A DNA stretch of 34,840 bases, taken from contig JAIXUV010000007.1 of assembly GCA_027483345.1 (NCBI GenBank), forward strand, positions 1 through 34,840. The letters run 5' to 3'. The position numbers were made by a program, and so were the translations under genes. This DNA comes from Verrucomicrobiales bacterium (GTDB lineage Bacteria > Verrucomicrobiota > Verrucomicrobiia > Limisphaerales > UBA9464). Below are positions 8,446 through 16,117 of the stretch, one piece after another (position 1 is the stretch's first letter; each line of letters opens with the position of its first letter). The notes under the pieces were generated by a model, which was not told where the DNA came from, did not search any database, and saw only the letters and a list, made by a program, of their open reading frames with translations.

Positions 8446-9291
8446 ATGAAACCCGGTTCGAGAAACGAGGGAGGAAAGGGGTTCACCTTGATCGAATTGC
8501 TGGTGGTGATCGCGATCATCAGCATCCTGGCGAGCATGCTTCTGCCTTCGTTGGCGGGCGCGAAGCGGCGGGCGCGGGTGACGGAGTGTATCAACAACCT
8601 GAGGCAGATGGGCATCGGCATCGAGCTGTATTCGCAGGATGCGAACGGTCATTTCCCGCCGGCGGCGGTTCAGGAACTGGACGCCCAGCGCCAGCAAACC
8701 GGCCCCCTGAGGAACGTCCGCCGTGCCCTGGGCGGCAACGATCCCAGGCCGGAGTTCCTGGACGTGGTCCCTTCGGCACGGGTTCGACCGCTATACCGGT
8801 ATGTCCAGGCGCCGAAGGCGTTCCGCTGCGCGGAGGACCGGGGTCAGCCGTTGCTGCCTTGCGAGATCGCGCCGCGCCAGACGCCCTCGAACTACGACAC
8901 CATCGGATGCAGCTATTCCTACAACGCCGGCAGCCTCACCACGATCGGTGGTGGTGGCTTTCGAAGGGCGGTCGATGACCCGGCCCTCGGACTTTCCGGC
9001 AAGGACCAGGGCTGGGTGCCGAATCCGTCGCTGTTCATCCTCGCCCACGAACCGCCGGCCCGACCCTACTCCTGCGGGGCCGACGTCCGTTGGTATCAGT
9101 GGCACTTCTCGCAGGGCGCCACGGAGATCAGCGATCCCCGGGCCGCCGCGGGCCGCTTCGTCTCCCCGGTCCTCTTCGTCGACGGACATGTCAAGCAGCA
9201 CGACTTCACCCGGGCGTTGACCACCGATCCGACTTACCCCTACGAGGAGACCTCGGACTGGATGTGGTACAAGGCGGCGGACGGCCGGTGA
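8446..9291 (+). CDS. Second type II pseudopilin-like protein
   Basis: A 281-residue protein with a 12-residue hydrophilic leader, then GFTLIELLVVIAIISILASM and LLPSLAGAKRRARVTECINN. This predicts prepilin-peptidase cleavage before Phe and a single N-terminal membrane helix. The globular domain includes FRCAEDRGQPLLPC, SYNAGSLTT and the terminal VLFVDGHVKQHDF, the DG-H-containing end typical of these Verrucomicrobia/Planctomycetes proteins. It is homologous in architecture to the protein at 3870 but clearly diverged, so it is not a recent local duplication. No secretion or pilus machinery is adjacent. The start is the Met just before the leader. A palindrome and near-leaderless promoter lie directly upstream. 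Confidence 0.87.
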   Translation: MKPGSRNEGGKGFTLIELLVVIAIISILASMLLPSLAGAKRRARVTECINNLRQMGIGIELYSQDANGHFPPAAVQELDAQRQQTGPLRNVRRALGGNDPRPEFLDVVPSARVRPLYRYVQAPKAFRCAEDRGQPLLPCEIAPRQTPSNYDTIGCSYSYNAGSLTTIGGGGFRRAVDDPALGLSGKDQGWVPNPSLFILAHEPPARPYSCGADVRWYQWHFSQGATEISDPRAAAGRFVSPVLFVDGHVKQHDFTRALTTDPTYPYEETSDWMWYKAADGR

Positions 9292-9316
9292 CGTGAGCCG
9301 ATGAATCCGGTAGCCT
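9288..9316 (+). promoter_or_regulatory. Predicted promoter overlapping the end of the pseudopilin gene
   Basis: GTGACG (9288-9293), a 17-nt spacer and TAGCCT (9311-9316). The predicted transcription start near 9323 lies downstream of ATG codons at 9301 and 9319 and just before ATG 9325, so the promoter argues for the 9325 start. Confidence 0.45.
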
Positions 9317-9324
9317 CCATGCCG

Positions 9325-9912
9325 ATGAGAGAGACGTCCAAACCGTCGGCCGAGGTGCGGCTTCGCGTCGAGGAGTTGACGGGATTCCATGGCGGACTGG
9401 TCCGCGCGGTGGTCGGCTGCGGGCTGGGCGGCCCGGAGCTGACGGAGTTCTTCAACGGAAAGGTCCGGGCCACCTGCGTGGGCTGCGGGTTGGTTGTGAA
9501 CGGCGAGGAGTTGGGCAAGCTCACCCTCGTGCCCGGGGCGGCCGGCGAACCCGATCCCCAGTCCGACCGTCTCCGGCTGGGTTATTGCGGCCGGCCCAAC
9601 TGCCAGTCGCGCTTCTACCAGGTGGTCGTGGATTCGGTGCCCAAGGTCGAGGCGGCCACGGTGGTGCCCCGCGCCCTTGAGCTCTGGAGGAATCCGCCAC
9701 CGGAACCGGAATCCCCGGATGTCCCCAAGGCGCCGGTGCCCTGGTGGAAACAGCGCCGGAACCAGTACGCCCTCGGCGCGCTGGCGGTGGTGTTGATCTT
9801 CTGGTGGAAGCTGGGACCCACGGAAGGACCATTGGCCATCCGCAAGGAGCCCACGAAGTACCAGGCGGCGCCGGATCCCTACCGCGGCGGTTCCGGCGAG
9901 GCGCTCCAGTAG
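9325..9912 (+). CDS. Zinc-ribbon-like protein with one C-terminal membrane segment, unknown function
   Basis: A 195-residue protein that I do not recognise. It has two cysteine pairs that could form a zinc ribbon: C51-V-G-C54 and C88-G-R-P-N-C93 (RLRLGYCGRPNCQSRFYQ). A Pro-rich linker (NPPPEPESPDVPKAPVPWW) leads to one predicted membrane helix at about 147-163 (YALGALAVVLIFWW) and a short hydrophilic tail. Without a signal peptide, the ribbon is probably cytoplasmic and tail-anchored. Three in-frame ATGs exist (9301, 9319, 9325). I chose 9325 because a -10-like TAGCCT at 9311-9316 would put the transcription start at about 9323; if transcription instead comes from the pseudopilin gene, 9301 is possible. 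It lies 33 bp after the pseudopilin stop. Confidence 0.65.
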   Translation: MRETSKPSAEVRLRVEELTGFHGGLVRAVVGCGLGGPELTEFFNGKVRATCVGCGLVVNGEELGKLTLVPGAAGEPDPQSDRLRLGYCGRPNCQSRFYQVVVDSVPKVEAATVVPRALELWRNPPPEPESPDVPKAPVPWWKQRRNQYALGALAVVLIFWWKLGPTEGPLAIRKEPTKYQAAPDPYRGGSGEALQ

Positions 9913-9960
9913 GGCCGGGTCCCGACGTGGCTGCACTGGTCCCGGACAGGCCTATCCCGG

Positions 9961-9966
9961 TAGCCT
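9961..9966 (+). promoter_or_regulatory. -10-like TAGCCT giving a leaderless start for the DUF486 gene
   Basis: TAGCCT lies exactly 6 nt before the ATG at 9973, so the predicted transcription start coincides with the start codon. No good -35 element is visible at the expected distance. Confidence 0.4.
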
Positions 9967-9972
9967 CGGCTC

Positions 9973-10332
9973 ATGACGGTCACGTCCTCATGGTGGCTTC
10001 CGATCCTCCTGCTGTGCGCCAGCAACGTCTTCATGACCTTCGCTTGGTACGGTCACCTCAAGCACAAGGGGGTGCCGCTCTGGCAGGCCATCCTCGCCAG
10101 CTGGGGCATCGCCTTCCTCGAGTACGTGATCATGGTTCCGGCGAACCGTTGGGGGAGCGAACGCTACTCGCCCTACCAGCTGAAGATCCTCCAGGAGGTC
10201 GTCACCCTCGTGGTCTTCCTGGTGTTCGCCTTCGCCTACTTCGGTGTGAAGCCGCAATGGAACCACATCGCGGCCTTCCTTTGCATCCTGGCCGCGGTGG
10301 GCTTCACCTTCCTGCCCGCCGCCGGGAATTGA
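9973..10332 (+). CDS. DUF486 / DMT-family small membrane protein
   Basis: A 119-residue integral membrane protein with four predicted helices. It matches the DUF486 family throughout: LLLCASNVFMTFAWYGHLKHK, LWQAILASWGIAFLEY, VPANRWGSERYSPYQLKILQE, VVTLVVFLVFAFAYFGV and QWNHIAAFLCILAAVGFTF. The family belongs to the drug/metabolite transporter superfamily by sequence, but its substrate is unknown. The length is normal for the family. The start codon sits 6 nt after a TAGCCT box and has no Shine-Dalgarno. It is convergent with the cyclophilin gene 42 bp away and appears to be a single-gene unit. Confidence 0.92.
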   Translation: MTVTSSWWLPILLLCASNVFMTFAWYGHLKHKGVPLWQAILASWGIAFLEYVIMVPANRWGSERYSPYQLKILQEVVTLVVFLVFAFAYFGVKPQWNHIAAFLCILAAVGFTFLPAAGN

Positions 10333-10374
10333 GCGGCGCGGAAAGGACCTTCACGCCGAGGACCGACCCCATCC

Positions 10375-11469
10375 TCACAACGGCCGGGGCAGGGTCGTCG
10401 GGACCGTGACGCGGTAGAAGCGGTTGGTGCCGGCTCCGGAGGTGTCGGTGATCCGCCGGACCGTGCCATCACCGAGGAACCCACCGATCTCGGACCAGGG
10501 TCCGAGGGGCGTCGAGGCGGCCTCGAGTCGGTTGGTGAGTCCAGGGACGCCCGCGAATCCCAAGGAAGGTCCGGCCGGATCCGGAACCGGCGCGACTGGC
10601 GCCGGCAGTTCCGTGATGTCCACGTAGAGAAGGCTGGCGAAGAGCTGAGCGGTGGTGGGACCTCCCGGCTGGCCAACCGGGTATTCGAGCACGGGCAGCT
10701 CGGCGAACGTGCCGCCCGCGTTCACGATGACATTCGTCGCGCGGGTCACCGGCAGGAAGGTGTTCAGGCGGTTGAAGACATCGAGATCGCCCACCACGCG
10801 GCCAAACACGGTGAAGCCGCCGTTCTGGGTGTCCAGGTTCGCGGCGTTGTTGTTGAGGCTCAGGAACCACTGGCTCGACGCCGAGTCGGGCCCGCCGCCG
10901 ACGCGGAGCGTGGAACGGTTCACCGTCCAGGCGACTTCGTTTCCGACGACATTGGTCGCGACGATGCGGTCGGTGAGGAAGTTGGTGTAGGCGACGTCGG
11001 GAAACGGTTCGGGGTAGGTGACGACGTTCGTGCCGGCCGCGATGAGTTGTGGGAAGAAGGTGGCCGAGTTGCTGAGGACGGTGGTGCCGAGGTTGTTGGT
11101 GTAGGAACCGATCTTGGCCATGGACAGCGTCCCGTAGAGGTTGCTGTACCGGGCCCCGGTCTCGAACTCGTTGGGGATGGTGGGGAAGGCGGTCACGCTT
11201 TCCACGGTCTGGGTGCTGGTGCCGCGGTTGCCGACCCGGAAGCCGCCGCCCTGCATCACGAAGTTGTTCACCATGCGGTGGGAGAACATGTTCGTGTATC
11301 GGCCCGACCGCACGTACGCGAGGAAGTTGCTCGTGGTGATCGGCTTCTCGCGGTCGTAGAGCTCCACCACCACGTCGCCGAGCCCGGTGCGGAAACGGAC
11401 CAGCGGACCAGCCAGGGCCGGGAGGAGCGTCGGGAGCAACAGCAGCAGGAACAGGAGCGCGCGCGGCAT
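10375..11469 (-). CDS. Secreted cyclophilin-type peptidyl-prolyl isomerase with extra C-terminal domain
   Basis: A 364-residue exported foldase. The start at 11469 gives a compact signal peptide (MPRALLFLLLLLPTLLPALA); an ATG at 11484 is an alternative. The cyclophilin core includes GDVVVELYDREKPITTSNFL, the catalytic FSHRMVNNFVMQGGGF (Arg and Gln conserved), SSQWFLSLNNN (family SQFFI) and GGFTVFGRVVGDLDVFNRL. A long insertion separates MQGGG from SQWF. After about residue 280 comes a Pro-rich linker and a beta-rich module ending RITDTSGAGTNRFYRVTVP. This resembles a C-terminal repeat module common in Verrucomicrobia secreted proteins (recalled, not searched). It probably acts on exported proteins. 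A terminator separates it from the upstream isomerase gene. Confidence 0.9.
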   Translation of the reverse strand: MPRALLFLLLLLPTLLPALAGPLVRFRTGLGDVVVELYDREKPITTSNFLAYVRSGRYTNMFSHRMVNNFVMQGGGFRVGNRGTSTQTVESVTAFPTIPNEFETGARYSNLYGTLSMAKIGSYTNNLGTTVLSNSATFFPQLIAAGTNVVTYPEPFPDVAYTNFLTDRIVATNVVGNEVAWTVNRSTLRVGGGPDSASSQWFLSLNNNAANLDTQNGGFTVFGRVVGDLDVFNRLNTFLPVTRATNVIVNAGGTFAELPVLEYPVGQPGGPTTAQLFASLLYVDITELPAPVAPVPDPAGPSLGFAGVPGLTNRLEAASTPLGPWSEIGGFLGDGTVRRITDTSGAGTNRFYRVTVPTTLPRPL

Positions 11470-11485
11470 CGTGATCCCATTCAAC

Positions 11486-11520
11486 GGAAAGACCCGCCGA
11501 AGGCAAGTAGCCTTGGCGGG
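11486..11520 (-). terminator. Terminator of the GmhA-like gene
   Basis: CCCGCC-G-AAGGC (11493-11504) pairs with GCCTT-GGCGGG (11510-11520) around AAGTA, with one bulged G. On the minus strand it is followed by TCTTTCC. It lies between the isomerase and cyclophilin genes, both on the minus strand. Confidence 0.7.
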
Positions 11521-11544
11521 CCGAAACCGGAACCCGGGATCGGG

Positions 11545-12117
11545 TCAGGCGGTCAACTCGTCCTTCTTCTCCATGAAGGCGTAGCAGAGCAGGTGGAGGA
11601 TGTGCATCTGGACGTCTTCGACGCGTCCGTAGTGGGTGTCGCCGATGACGACGACCTGGTCGCCGATCTCCGCCAGGCGGCCTCGCTTGGCCCCGACGAG
11701 CGCGATGGTGCGGACGCCGTTCCCGCGGGCCCACTCGAACGCCTTCACCAGATTCGGGGAATTGCCGCTGACGCTGGCCGCGATGAGCACGTCGCCGGCG
11801 CGGGCGTAGTTGGCGAGTTGGCGGACGAAGACGTCGTCGTAGGAGTAGTCGTTTCCGAGGGCGGTGAGCCAGGCGACGTTGTCGGTCAGGGAAAGGACGC
11901 GGAACCGGCGGTGGAGAGCGTCGGAGGATCCCTTTCCGAGGTCGACGGCGAAGTGGCTGGCATTGGCGGCGCTGCCGCCGTTGCCGATGGCGAAGACCTG
12001 GGCATCGGACTTCCAGGCGGAGCGCAGGGTTTCGACTAGGCCGGCGAGTTGCTCGGGATCGAGGGTGTCCACCGCCCGCTTCTGCGCCTCCAGGTATTCG
12101 GCGATCCACTGTTTCAT
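11545..12117 (-). CDS. SIS-domain sugar-phosphate isomerase, GmhA-like
   Basis: A 190-residue single SIS-domain protein of the phosphoheptose isomerase (GmhA) / DiaA group. GmhA converts sedoheptulose-7-phosphate to heptose-7-phosphate for lipopolysaccharide or glycoprotein heptose. Seen here: the substrate-phosphate loops IGNGGSAANASHFAVDL (45-61) and SVSGNSPNLVKAF (116-127), and the C-terminal RVEDVQMHILHLLCYAF. By alignment to memory of GmhA, the metal ligands H, E, Q, H correspond to H55, D59, E167 and H175, so two are conservatively replaced. It could be a true heptose isomerase or a related sugar-phosphate isomerase. It is divergent from the sugar-epimerase operon, which supports a role in nucleotide-sugar supply. 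The start at 12117 lacks a strong Shine-Dalgarno. Confidence 0.85.
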   Translation of the reverse strand: MKQWIAEYLEAQKRAVDTLDPEQLAGLVETLRSAWKSDAQVFAIGNGGSAANASHFAVDLGKGSSDALHRRFRVLSLTDNVAWLTALGNDYSYDDVFVRQLANYARAGDVLIAASVSGNSPNLVKAFEWARGNGVRTIALVGAKRGRLAEIGDQVVVIGDTHYGRVEDVQMHILHLLCYAFMEKKDELTA

Positions 12118-12169
12118 GTGTTCCAATGGTGGCCCGGGCCGTCGATCCCGTCGAGGCCGTGTTCCTCCG

Positions 12170-12198
12170 TTGAGTGCCCTGTTCCGGGCGTTTAGCTT
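12170..12198 (+). promoter_or_regulatory. Predicted leaderless promoter of the glycan operon
   Basis: TTGAGT (12170-12175), a 17-nt spacer and TAGCTT (12193-12198). The GTG start codon begins 7 nt later (12206), so the predicted transcription start is at or one base before the first codon. This is the sole promoter seen for the six-gene operon. Confidence 0.6.
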
Positions 12199-12205
12199 TG
12201 TCGAC

Positions 12206-13087
12206 GTGGCCAGCATCCTCGTCACCGGTGCGTCCGGGTTCATCGGATCCGCGGTGATCCGGCATGCCTTGGCCTCGGGCCATGAAGTCGCCGGGCTGGT
12301 CCGGAGTTCGGGTCGCCTTCCGCCCGGTGCGGTCGAGATCCCCGGCGACCTCGCCTCGCCGCCTTGGGAGGACATCGCAAGGTTCTCCCCGGAACGGGTC
12401 GTCCATTCCGCCTGGATTTCGACACCTGGCGTCTACCTCGAGTCCCCGGAGAACGAGGCCCACGTCGATTGGTCGCTGCGGCTGGCCTGCGGCCTTGCAG
12501 AACGCGGTGTCCGGAGGCTGCTGGTGCTGGGTACCTGCATCGAGTACCAGACCTTGCAGGGCGTCTGTCGCGAGGACCTGACTCCGATACGACCGGCTTC
12601 CACTTACGCCCGGGCCAAAGCGCGTCTTCACGAGAACTTGAATCGTGACCTTGCCGGAACCGGAGTCGGATTGTCCTGGGGAAGGGTGTTCTACCCCTAT
12701 GGGGAAGGGGAGCATCCCGCGAGGTTGTGCTCGTCGCTTGTCGCCCGGTTCCGCCGTGGCGAGACCGCGGAGCTGCGGACGCCGGACAGCGCGAAAGACT
12801 ACATCCACATCGATGATCTGGCCGCGGCCATCCTGACGGTCGTGACGTCGGATTCCACCGGGGCGGTGAACCTGGGGACGGGGGAGGGGGTGAAGGTGCG
12901 TGGGATCGCCGAACGGATCGCCGCGTCGATGGGATGTCCGCAGCTGCTGAGGCTGCCGGCGGTTCCCGCTCCGGATCCGGTGGGCGATGTGGTGGCAGAT
13001 GTCACCCGGCTCCGTTCGCTGGGTTGGGAACCGAAGGTGACGCTTGAGTCCGGTCTCCGGCGGCTGGTAAAGCACGCGTCCCTATGA
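12206..13087 (+). CDS. NAD-dependent sugar epimerase/dehydratase (extended SDR)
   Basis: A 293-residue extended short-chain dehydrogenase of the kind that epimerises, dehydrates or reduces nucleotide sugars. The Rossmann signature TGASGFIG lies at residues 7-14 next to the start, and the active-site Tyr/Lys pair is Y134-x3-K138 (STYARAKARLHE), with T110 in LGTCIEYQ. KDYIHIDDLAAAIL and AVNLGTGEGVKVRGIAE are typical of the C-terminal half. A GTG start at 12206 is chosen because it directly precedes ASILVTGASG; upstream in-frame sequence lies antisense to the isomerase gene. The gene has no Shine-Dalgarno and appears leaderless. Its stop overlaps the next gene by 4 bp (ATGA). The product could be a 4-ketoreductase or epimerase acting with the following methyltransferase; the exact step is not determinable. 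Confidence 0.88.
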   Translation: MASILVTGASGFIGSAVIRHALASGHEVAGLVRSSGRLPPGAVEIPGDLASPPWEDIARFSPERVVHSAWISTPGVYLESPENEAHVDWSLRLACGLAERGVRRLLVLGTCIEYQTLQGVCREDLTPIRPASTYARAKARLHENLNRDLAGTGVGLSWGRVFYPYGEGEHPARLCSSLVARFRRGETAELRTPDSAKDYIHIDDLAAAILTVVTSDSTGAVNLGTGEGVKVRGIAERIAASMGCPQLLRLPAVPAPDPVGDVVADVTRLRSLGWEPKVTLESGLRRLVKHASL

Positions 13088-14238
13088 AGCTCCGCACGGA
13101 ATGTCCTGGCTGCGGCGGCACCCGCCTCGGAACGCCGTTTGTGCTTCCGCGGCAGCCGGTGGTGCTCAATTACCGTTTCCCGGATGCGGCCGCGGCTCGG
13201 CGGGTGCCCCGAAGGGACGTTTCCCTCGTCCAGTGCCACGCCTGCGGACTGGCCTTCAACGCGACCTTCGATCCCTCGGTGATCCCGTATGACGAAGGCT
13301 ACGAGAACCGCCAGTGTTTCTCCCCGGCCTTCACCTCCCATCTGGAGTCTTTGGCGGCCCGACTCGTGCGGCATCTGCCGGCGGCCGGCGGCTCGGTCCT
13401 GGAGGTGGGGTGCGGCAAGGGTGACTTCCTGCGCATGGTCTGCCGGCGTCCCGACGTGGTTGGCGTCGGATACGACACCAGCCATGAGGGTCCCGAGGTC
13501 GAGGGCAACCTGCGATTCCATCGGCGCTACGTCGGGCCGACGGACGTGGACCGCGCCCACGACCTGATCCTCTGCCGGCACGTGGTGGAGCATGTTGGTC
13601 CGATCGGGAACTTCTTTGTGGAGCTGGCCGCGATCGCGCGGGCCGCCGGGGATCCGCTGGTGGTGGTCGAGACGCCCCGGTTCGAGTGGATCGTGAAGAA
13701 CCGCTGTCTTTGGGACGTGTTCTACGAGCACTGCAACTACTTCCCCATGGCCACGCTGGCCCATCTGGCCCGCAGAGCGGGATTCCGGGTCGAACGCCAT
13801 TCGAGGGTCTTTGGCGGACAGTACCAGCTGCTGGAATTGCGTCTGGCCAAGGTCCATCGGCCTCCTGCCCTTCCCAGACTGACCATCGACGCCCGCCTCG
13901 CTCCCTTCGCCCGGGCCGCACGCCGCAAGCTGGACGGAATCGAACGCGATGTGAAACGCCTCGCCGGCCGAGGCCGGTGGGCCATCTGGGGCGCCGGGGC
14001 CAAGGGCGTGGCGTTGGTCAACCAGTTGCGCACGGTCCGACCCGACTGCGTGATCGACTCGAACGCCGCCAAACAGGGATGTGTCATCCCCGGTTCCTCG
14101 GTCCCGGTTGTGGCCCCTTCGGATCCGAGGGTCCTCCGGCTGGGACTCATCCTGATTGCCAACCCCAACTACGCCGGGGAGATTTCCGAAACCCTGAAGC
14201 CGCTCGGCTATCCGGGTGGTTTGCTCGTTCTCCAATGA
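13084..14238 (+). CDS. Two-domain SAM-dependent C-methyltransferase, probably on a nucleotide sugar
   Basis: A 384-residue protein with the three-part layout of NDP-sugar C-methyltransferases such as TylC3/NovU. First comes an N-terminal zinc-binding segment with CPGC (C7, C10) and CHAC (C51, C54). Next is a SAM-binding Rossmann domain, SVLEVGCGKGDF (about 104-115), with LCRHVVEHV later. Last is a second Rossmann-like C-terminal domain, WAIWGAGAKGVALVNQL, with DSNAAKQGCVIPGSSVPVV. In characterised relatives the enzyme methylates C-3 of a dTDP-4-keto-6-deoxy sugar, and the H166/H170 region corresponds to the proposed catalytic area. This is family-based inference. It overlaps its neighbours by 4 bp on both sides (ATGA), implying coupled translation with the epimerase and the CmcI-like enzyme. 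Confidence 0.88.
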   Translation: MKLRTECPGCGGTRLGTPFVLPRQPVVLNYRFPDAAAARRVPRRDVSLVQCHACGLAFNATFDPSVIPYDEGYENRQCFSPAFTSHLESLAARLVRHLPAAGGSVLEVGCGKGDFLRMVCRRPDVVGVGYDTSHEGPEVEGNLRFHRRYVGPTDVDRAHDLILCRHVVEHVGPIGNFFVELAAIARAAGDPLVVVETPRFEWIVKNRCLWDVFYEHCNYFPMATLAHLARRAGFRVERHSRVFGGQYQLLELRLAKVHRPPALPRLTIDARLAPFARAARRKLDGIERDVKRLAGRGRWAIWGAGAKGVALVNQLRTVRPDCVIDSNAAKQGCVIPGSSVPVVAPSDPRVLRLGLILIANPNYAGEISETLKPLGYPGGLLVLQ

Positions 14239-15002
14239 AACTCACCATCGACACCACCGCCGGAACGCTCGTCCGCGAGGACGCCGGCGCCGTCGAATCC
14301 ATGCCGCTCTATTCCGACCGCGCCTTCGACCTGATCTCGGACGAGTGGCTCAAGGTCGGTTGGAATCAGAAGTACTCGTACTCGTTCTCTTGGTTTGGAC
14401 GCCCCGTCATCCAGCTTCCCGAGGACATCGTCCGGATCCAGGAAGTGCTTTACCGCGTGAAGCCCGACGTCGTCATCGAGACCGGCGTGGCCCATGGCGG
14501 ATCCCTGGTGATGTACGCCTCGTTCTTCAAGGCCATGGGACGTGGGCGGGTGATCGGCGTGGACATCGAGATCCGTCCCCACAACCGGGAGGCGATCGAA
14601 TCCCATGAGCTGGCCGGGTACATCACCCTGGTCGTCGGAAGCTCGACCGCGCCGGAGACGGTCGGGAAGGTCCGCGACATGGTGAAGCCGGGGGAGACGG
14701 TCCTGGTGATCCTGGATTCCGACCACAGCCGGGACCATGTGGCGGCGGAGCTGGAGGCGTACCACGACATGGTCACGCCGGGTTCGTACATCGTGGCGAC
14801 CGACGGCATCATGAAGGACCTGGAGCAGGCCCCGCGCGGGCGTCCGGGATGGGCCACCGACAACCCGACCACCGCGGCCGCGGACTTCGCCGCCGCGCAT
14901 CCGGAGTTCCTTCTGGAGCAGCCGGCATGGCCCTTCAACGAGAGCCAGCTCACCCGCAACCTGACCCATTGGCCGGGCGCCTACCTGCGTCGTCTCCGCT
15001 GA
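14235..15002 (+). CDS. Cephalosporin hydroxylase / rhamnosyl O-methyltransferase family (CmcI-like)
   Basis: A 255-residue protein of the CmcI/RmNT family. Despite the name, these are SAM-dependent O-methyltransferases; known members methylate sugars such as rhamnose in glycolipids. It shows the SAM loop VIETGVAHGGSLVMYAS (about 80-96), the acidic residue at the end of strand 2 (GVDIEIRPHNREAIESH), and the likely metal-binding acidic residues in VILDSDHSRDHV (D161, D163) and IVATDGIMKDL (D190). These correspond to the magnesium site of CmcI as I recall it. The substrate is inferred from context to be a sugar. It overlaps the upstream methyltransferase by 4 bp and precedes a glycosyltransferase by 7 bp. 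Confidence 0.85.
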   Translation: MKLTIDTTAGTLVREDAGAVESMPLYSDRAFDLISDEWLKVGWNQKYSYSFSWFGRPVIQLPEDIVRIQEVLYRVKPDVVIETGVAHGGSLVMYASFFKAMGRGRVIGVDIEIRPHNREAIESHELAGYITLVVGSSTAPETVGKVRDMVKPGETVLVILDSDHSRDHVAAELEAYHDMVTPGSYIVATDGIMKDLEQAPRGRPGWATDNPTTAAADFAAAHPEFLLEQPAWPFNESQLTRNLTHWPGAYLRRLR

Positions 15003-15009
15003 GCGGGTC

Positions 15010-16098
15010 ATGCAGTCGAATCCCCAGATGCCTTCGGCAGGGCCGTTTTTCTCCATCCTGCTCCCGACGCGGAACCGCTCGGAGATCGTGGGCGGTGCGA
15101 TCCGCTCGGTGATGGAACAGTCGGAGTCAGACTGGGAATTGGTGGTTTCGGACAACGACGAGTCCCCGGAGAAGACGCGGGACGTGGTGGCCGCGAATCC
15201 CGATCCGCGGATAAGATATCTTCGGACCAGTGGGCAGCTCTCCATGCATCACAACTGGGAGAACGCCCTGAAGGCCGCCCGCGGCACCTGGGTCTTGGTC
15301 CTCGAGGACAAGCAGAGACTCGCGCCGAAGGCGTTGCGTTTCCTGCGGTCCGTCTGCGCGCGCAACCCAGACAGCCTGGTCTCCTATCCGTTCGTCATCG
15401 CACCCCGCGAGGATCTGGTGAGTCCCCGGGACGAGCCCCGGGAGCGTCGGTTTTCCTGCGAGGCCGTGGTGGGAGAGTTCTGCCGCTTCAGCCCCTTGTA
15501 CTGGGACATCTTCCCGCGGGCCCTGACCTCCTGCACGCCTCGGCATCTCCTCGACCGCGCCCGGGAGAGGAGCAGCACGGGTTTCGTCTTCAGCTACATC
15601 ACCCCGGACTACGCTTCCGGTTTCCAGTTGCTCAGCCTCGCCCGGGATCTCGTGCACCTGGACGAGCCGGTCATCGTGGTGCCCCCTTCGGTGCATCAGG
15701 CGAAGAAGACCTATTCCAACGGTCAGGCCAGCATGACGAAGCAGCCTTCCTACGAGAGGTTCCTCGACACCATCCCGGTGTCCCGCGAGGAGATGCTCTC
15801 GGGTTGTCCGATCCCCTCGGTTTTCCTGTGGCCGAACCTGGTCATCCACGACTTCCGGCACCACTACCGTCGGCCGGGGCACACGCCGTCCATCCACCGT
15901 GCAGGATACCAGGCCCAATGCCTGATGATCCTGCTCCAGGCCAAGCTGTGGGGCACCGACATCCGGCCGGAGCTCCGGCTCGCGTGGAAGTCGCTGCTCG
16001 GAGGCGGCCCTGTTTCCGCCCTGCACACGGCGATCCTCTTCCTCTGGCGCAGCCTGCGGGCCGTCGCCTTGCGTTTCCTGAACACTTTGCGCCGCTGA
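15010..16098 (+). CDS. Family 2 glycosyltransferase
   Basis: A 362-residue GT-A fold glycosyltransferase. The start FFSILLPTRNRSEIVGGAIR and LVVSDNDESPEKTRDVV (about 45-60) are typical of the nucleotide-binding half. The metal-binding DxD motif is represented by E99-D100-K101 in WVLVLEDKQRLAP, a variant with only one Asp. The second half has several aromatic residues and no clear membrane helix until a hydrophobic stretch near the end (HTAILFLWRSLRAVALRFL), which may attach the protein to the membrane. It probably transfers a sugar in glycan assembly; donor and acceptor are unknown. It sits 7 bp after the CmcI-like gene and 19 bp before the YfhO-like gene. Confidence 0.85.
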   Translation: MQSNPQMPSAGPFFSILLPTRNRSEIVGGAIRSVMEQSESDWELVVSDNDESPEKTRDVVAANPDPRIRYLRTSGQLSMHHNWENALKAARGTWVLVLEDKQRLAPKALRFLRSVCARNPDSLVSYPFVIAPREDLVSPRDEPRERRFSCEAVVGEFCRFSPLYWDIFPRALTSCTPRHLLDRARERSSTGFVFSYITPDYASGFQLLSLARDLVHLDEPVIVVPPSVHQAKKTYSNGQASMTKQPSYERFLDTIPVSREEMLSGCPIPSVFLWPNLVIHDFRHHYRRPGHTPSIHRAGYQAQCLMILLQAKLWGTDIRPELRLAWKSLLGGGPVSALHTAILFLWRSLRAVALRFLNTLRR

Positions 16099-16117
16099 GC
16101 ATCCCATCCTCCAAGCC

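Noticed and set aside
10469-13075. An 868-codon open frame on the minus strand covering parts of the cyclophilin, isomerase and epimerase genes
   Set aside because: It is a shadow frame typical of GC-rich DNA: the translation is Arg/Pro/His-rich with no recognisable domain, and the genes in other frames match known families throughout.
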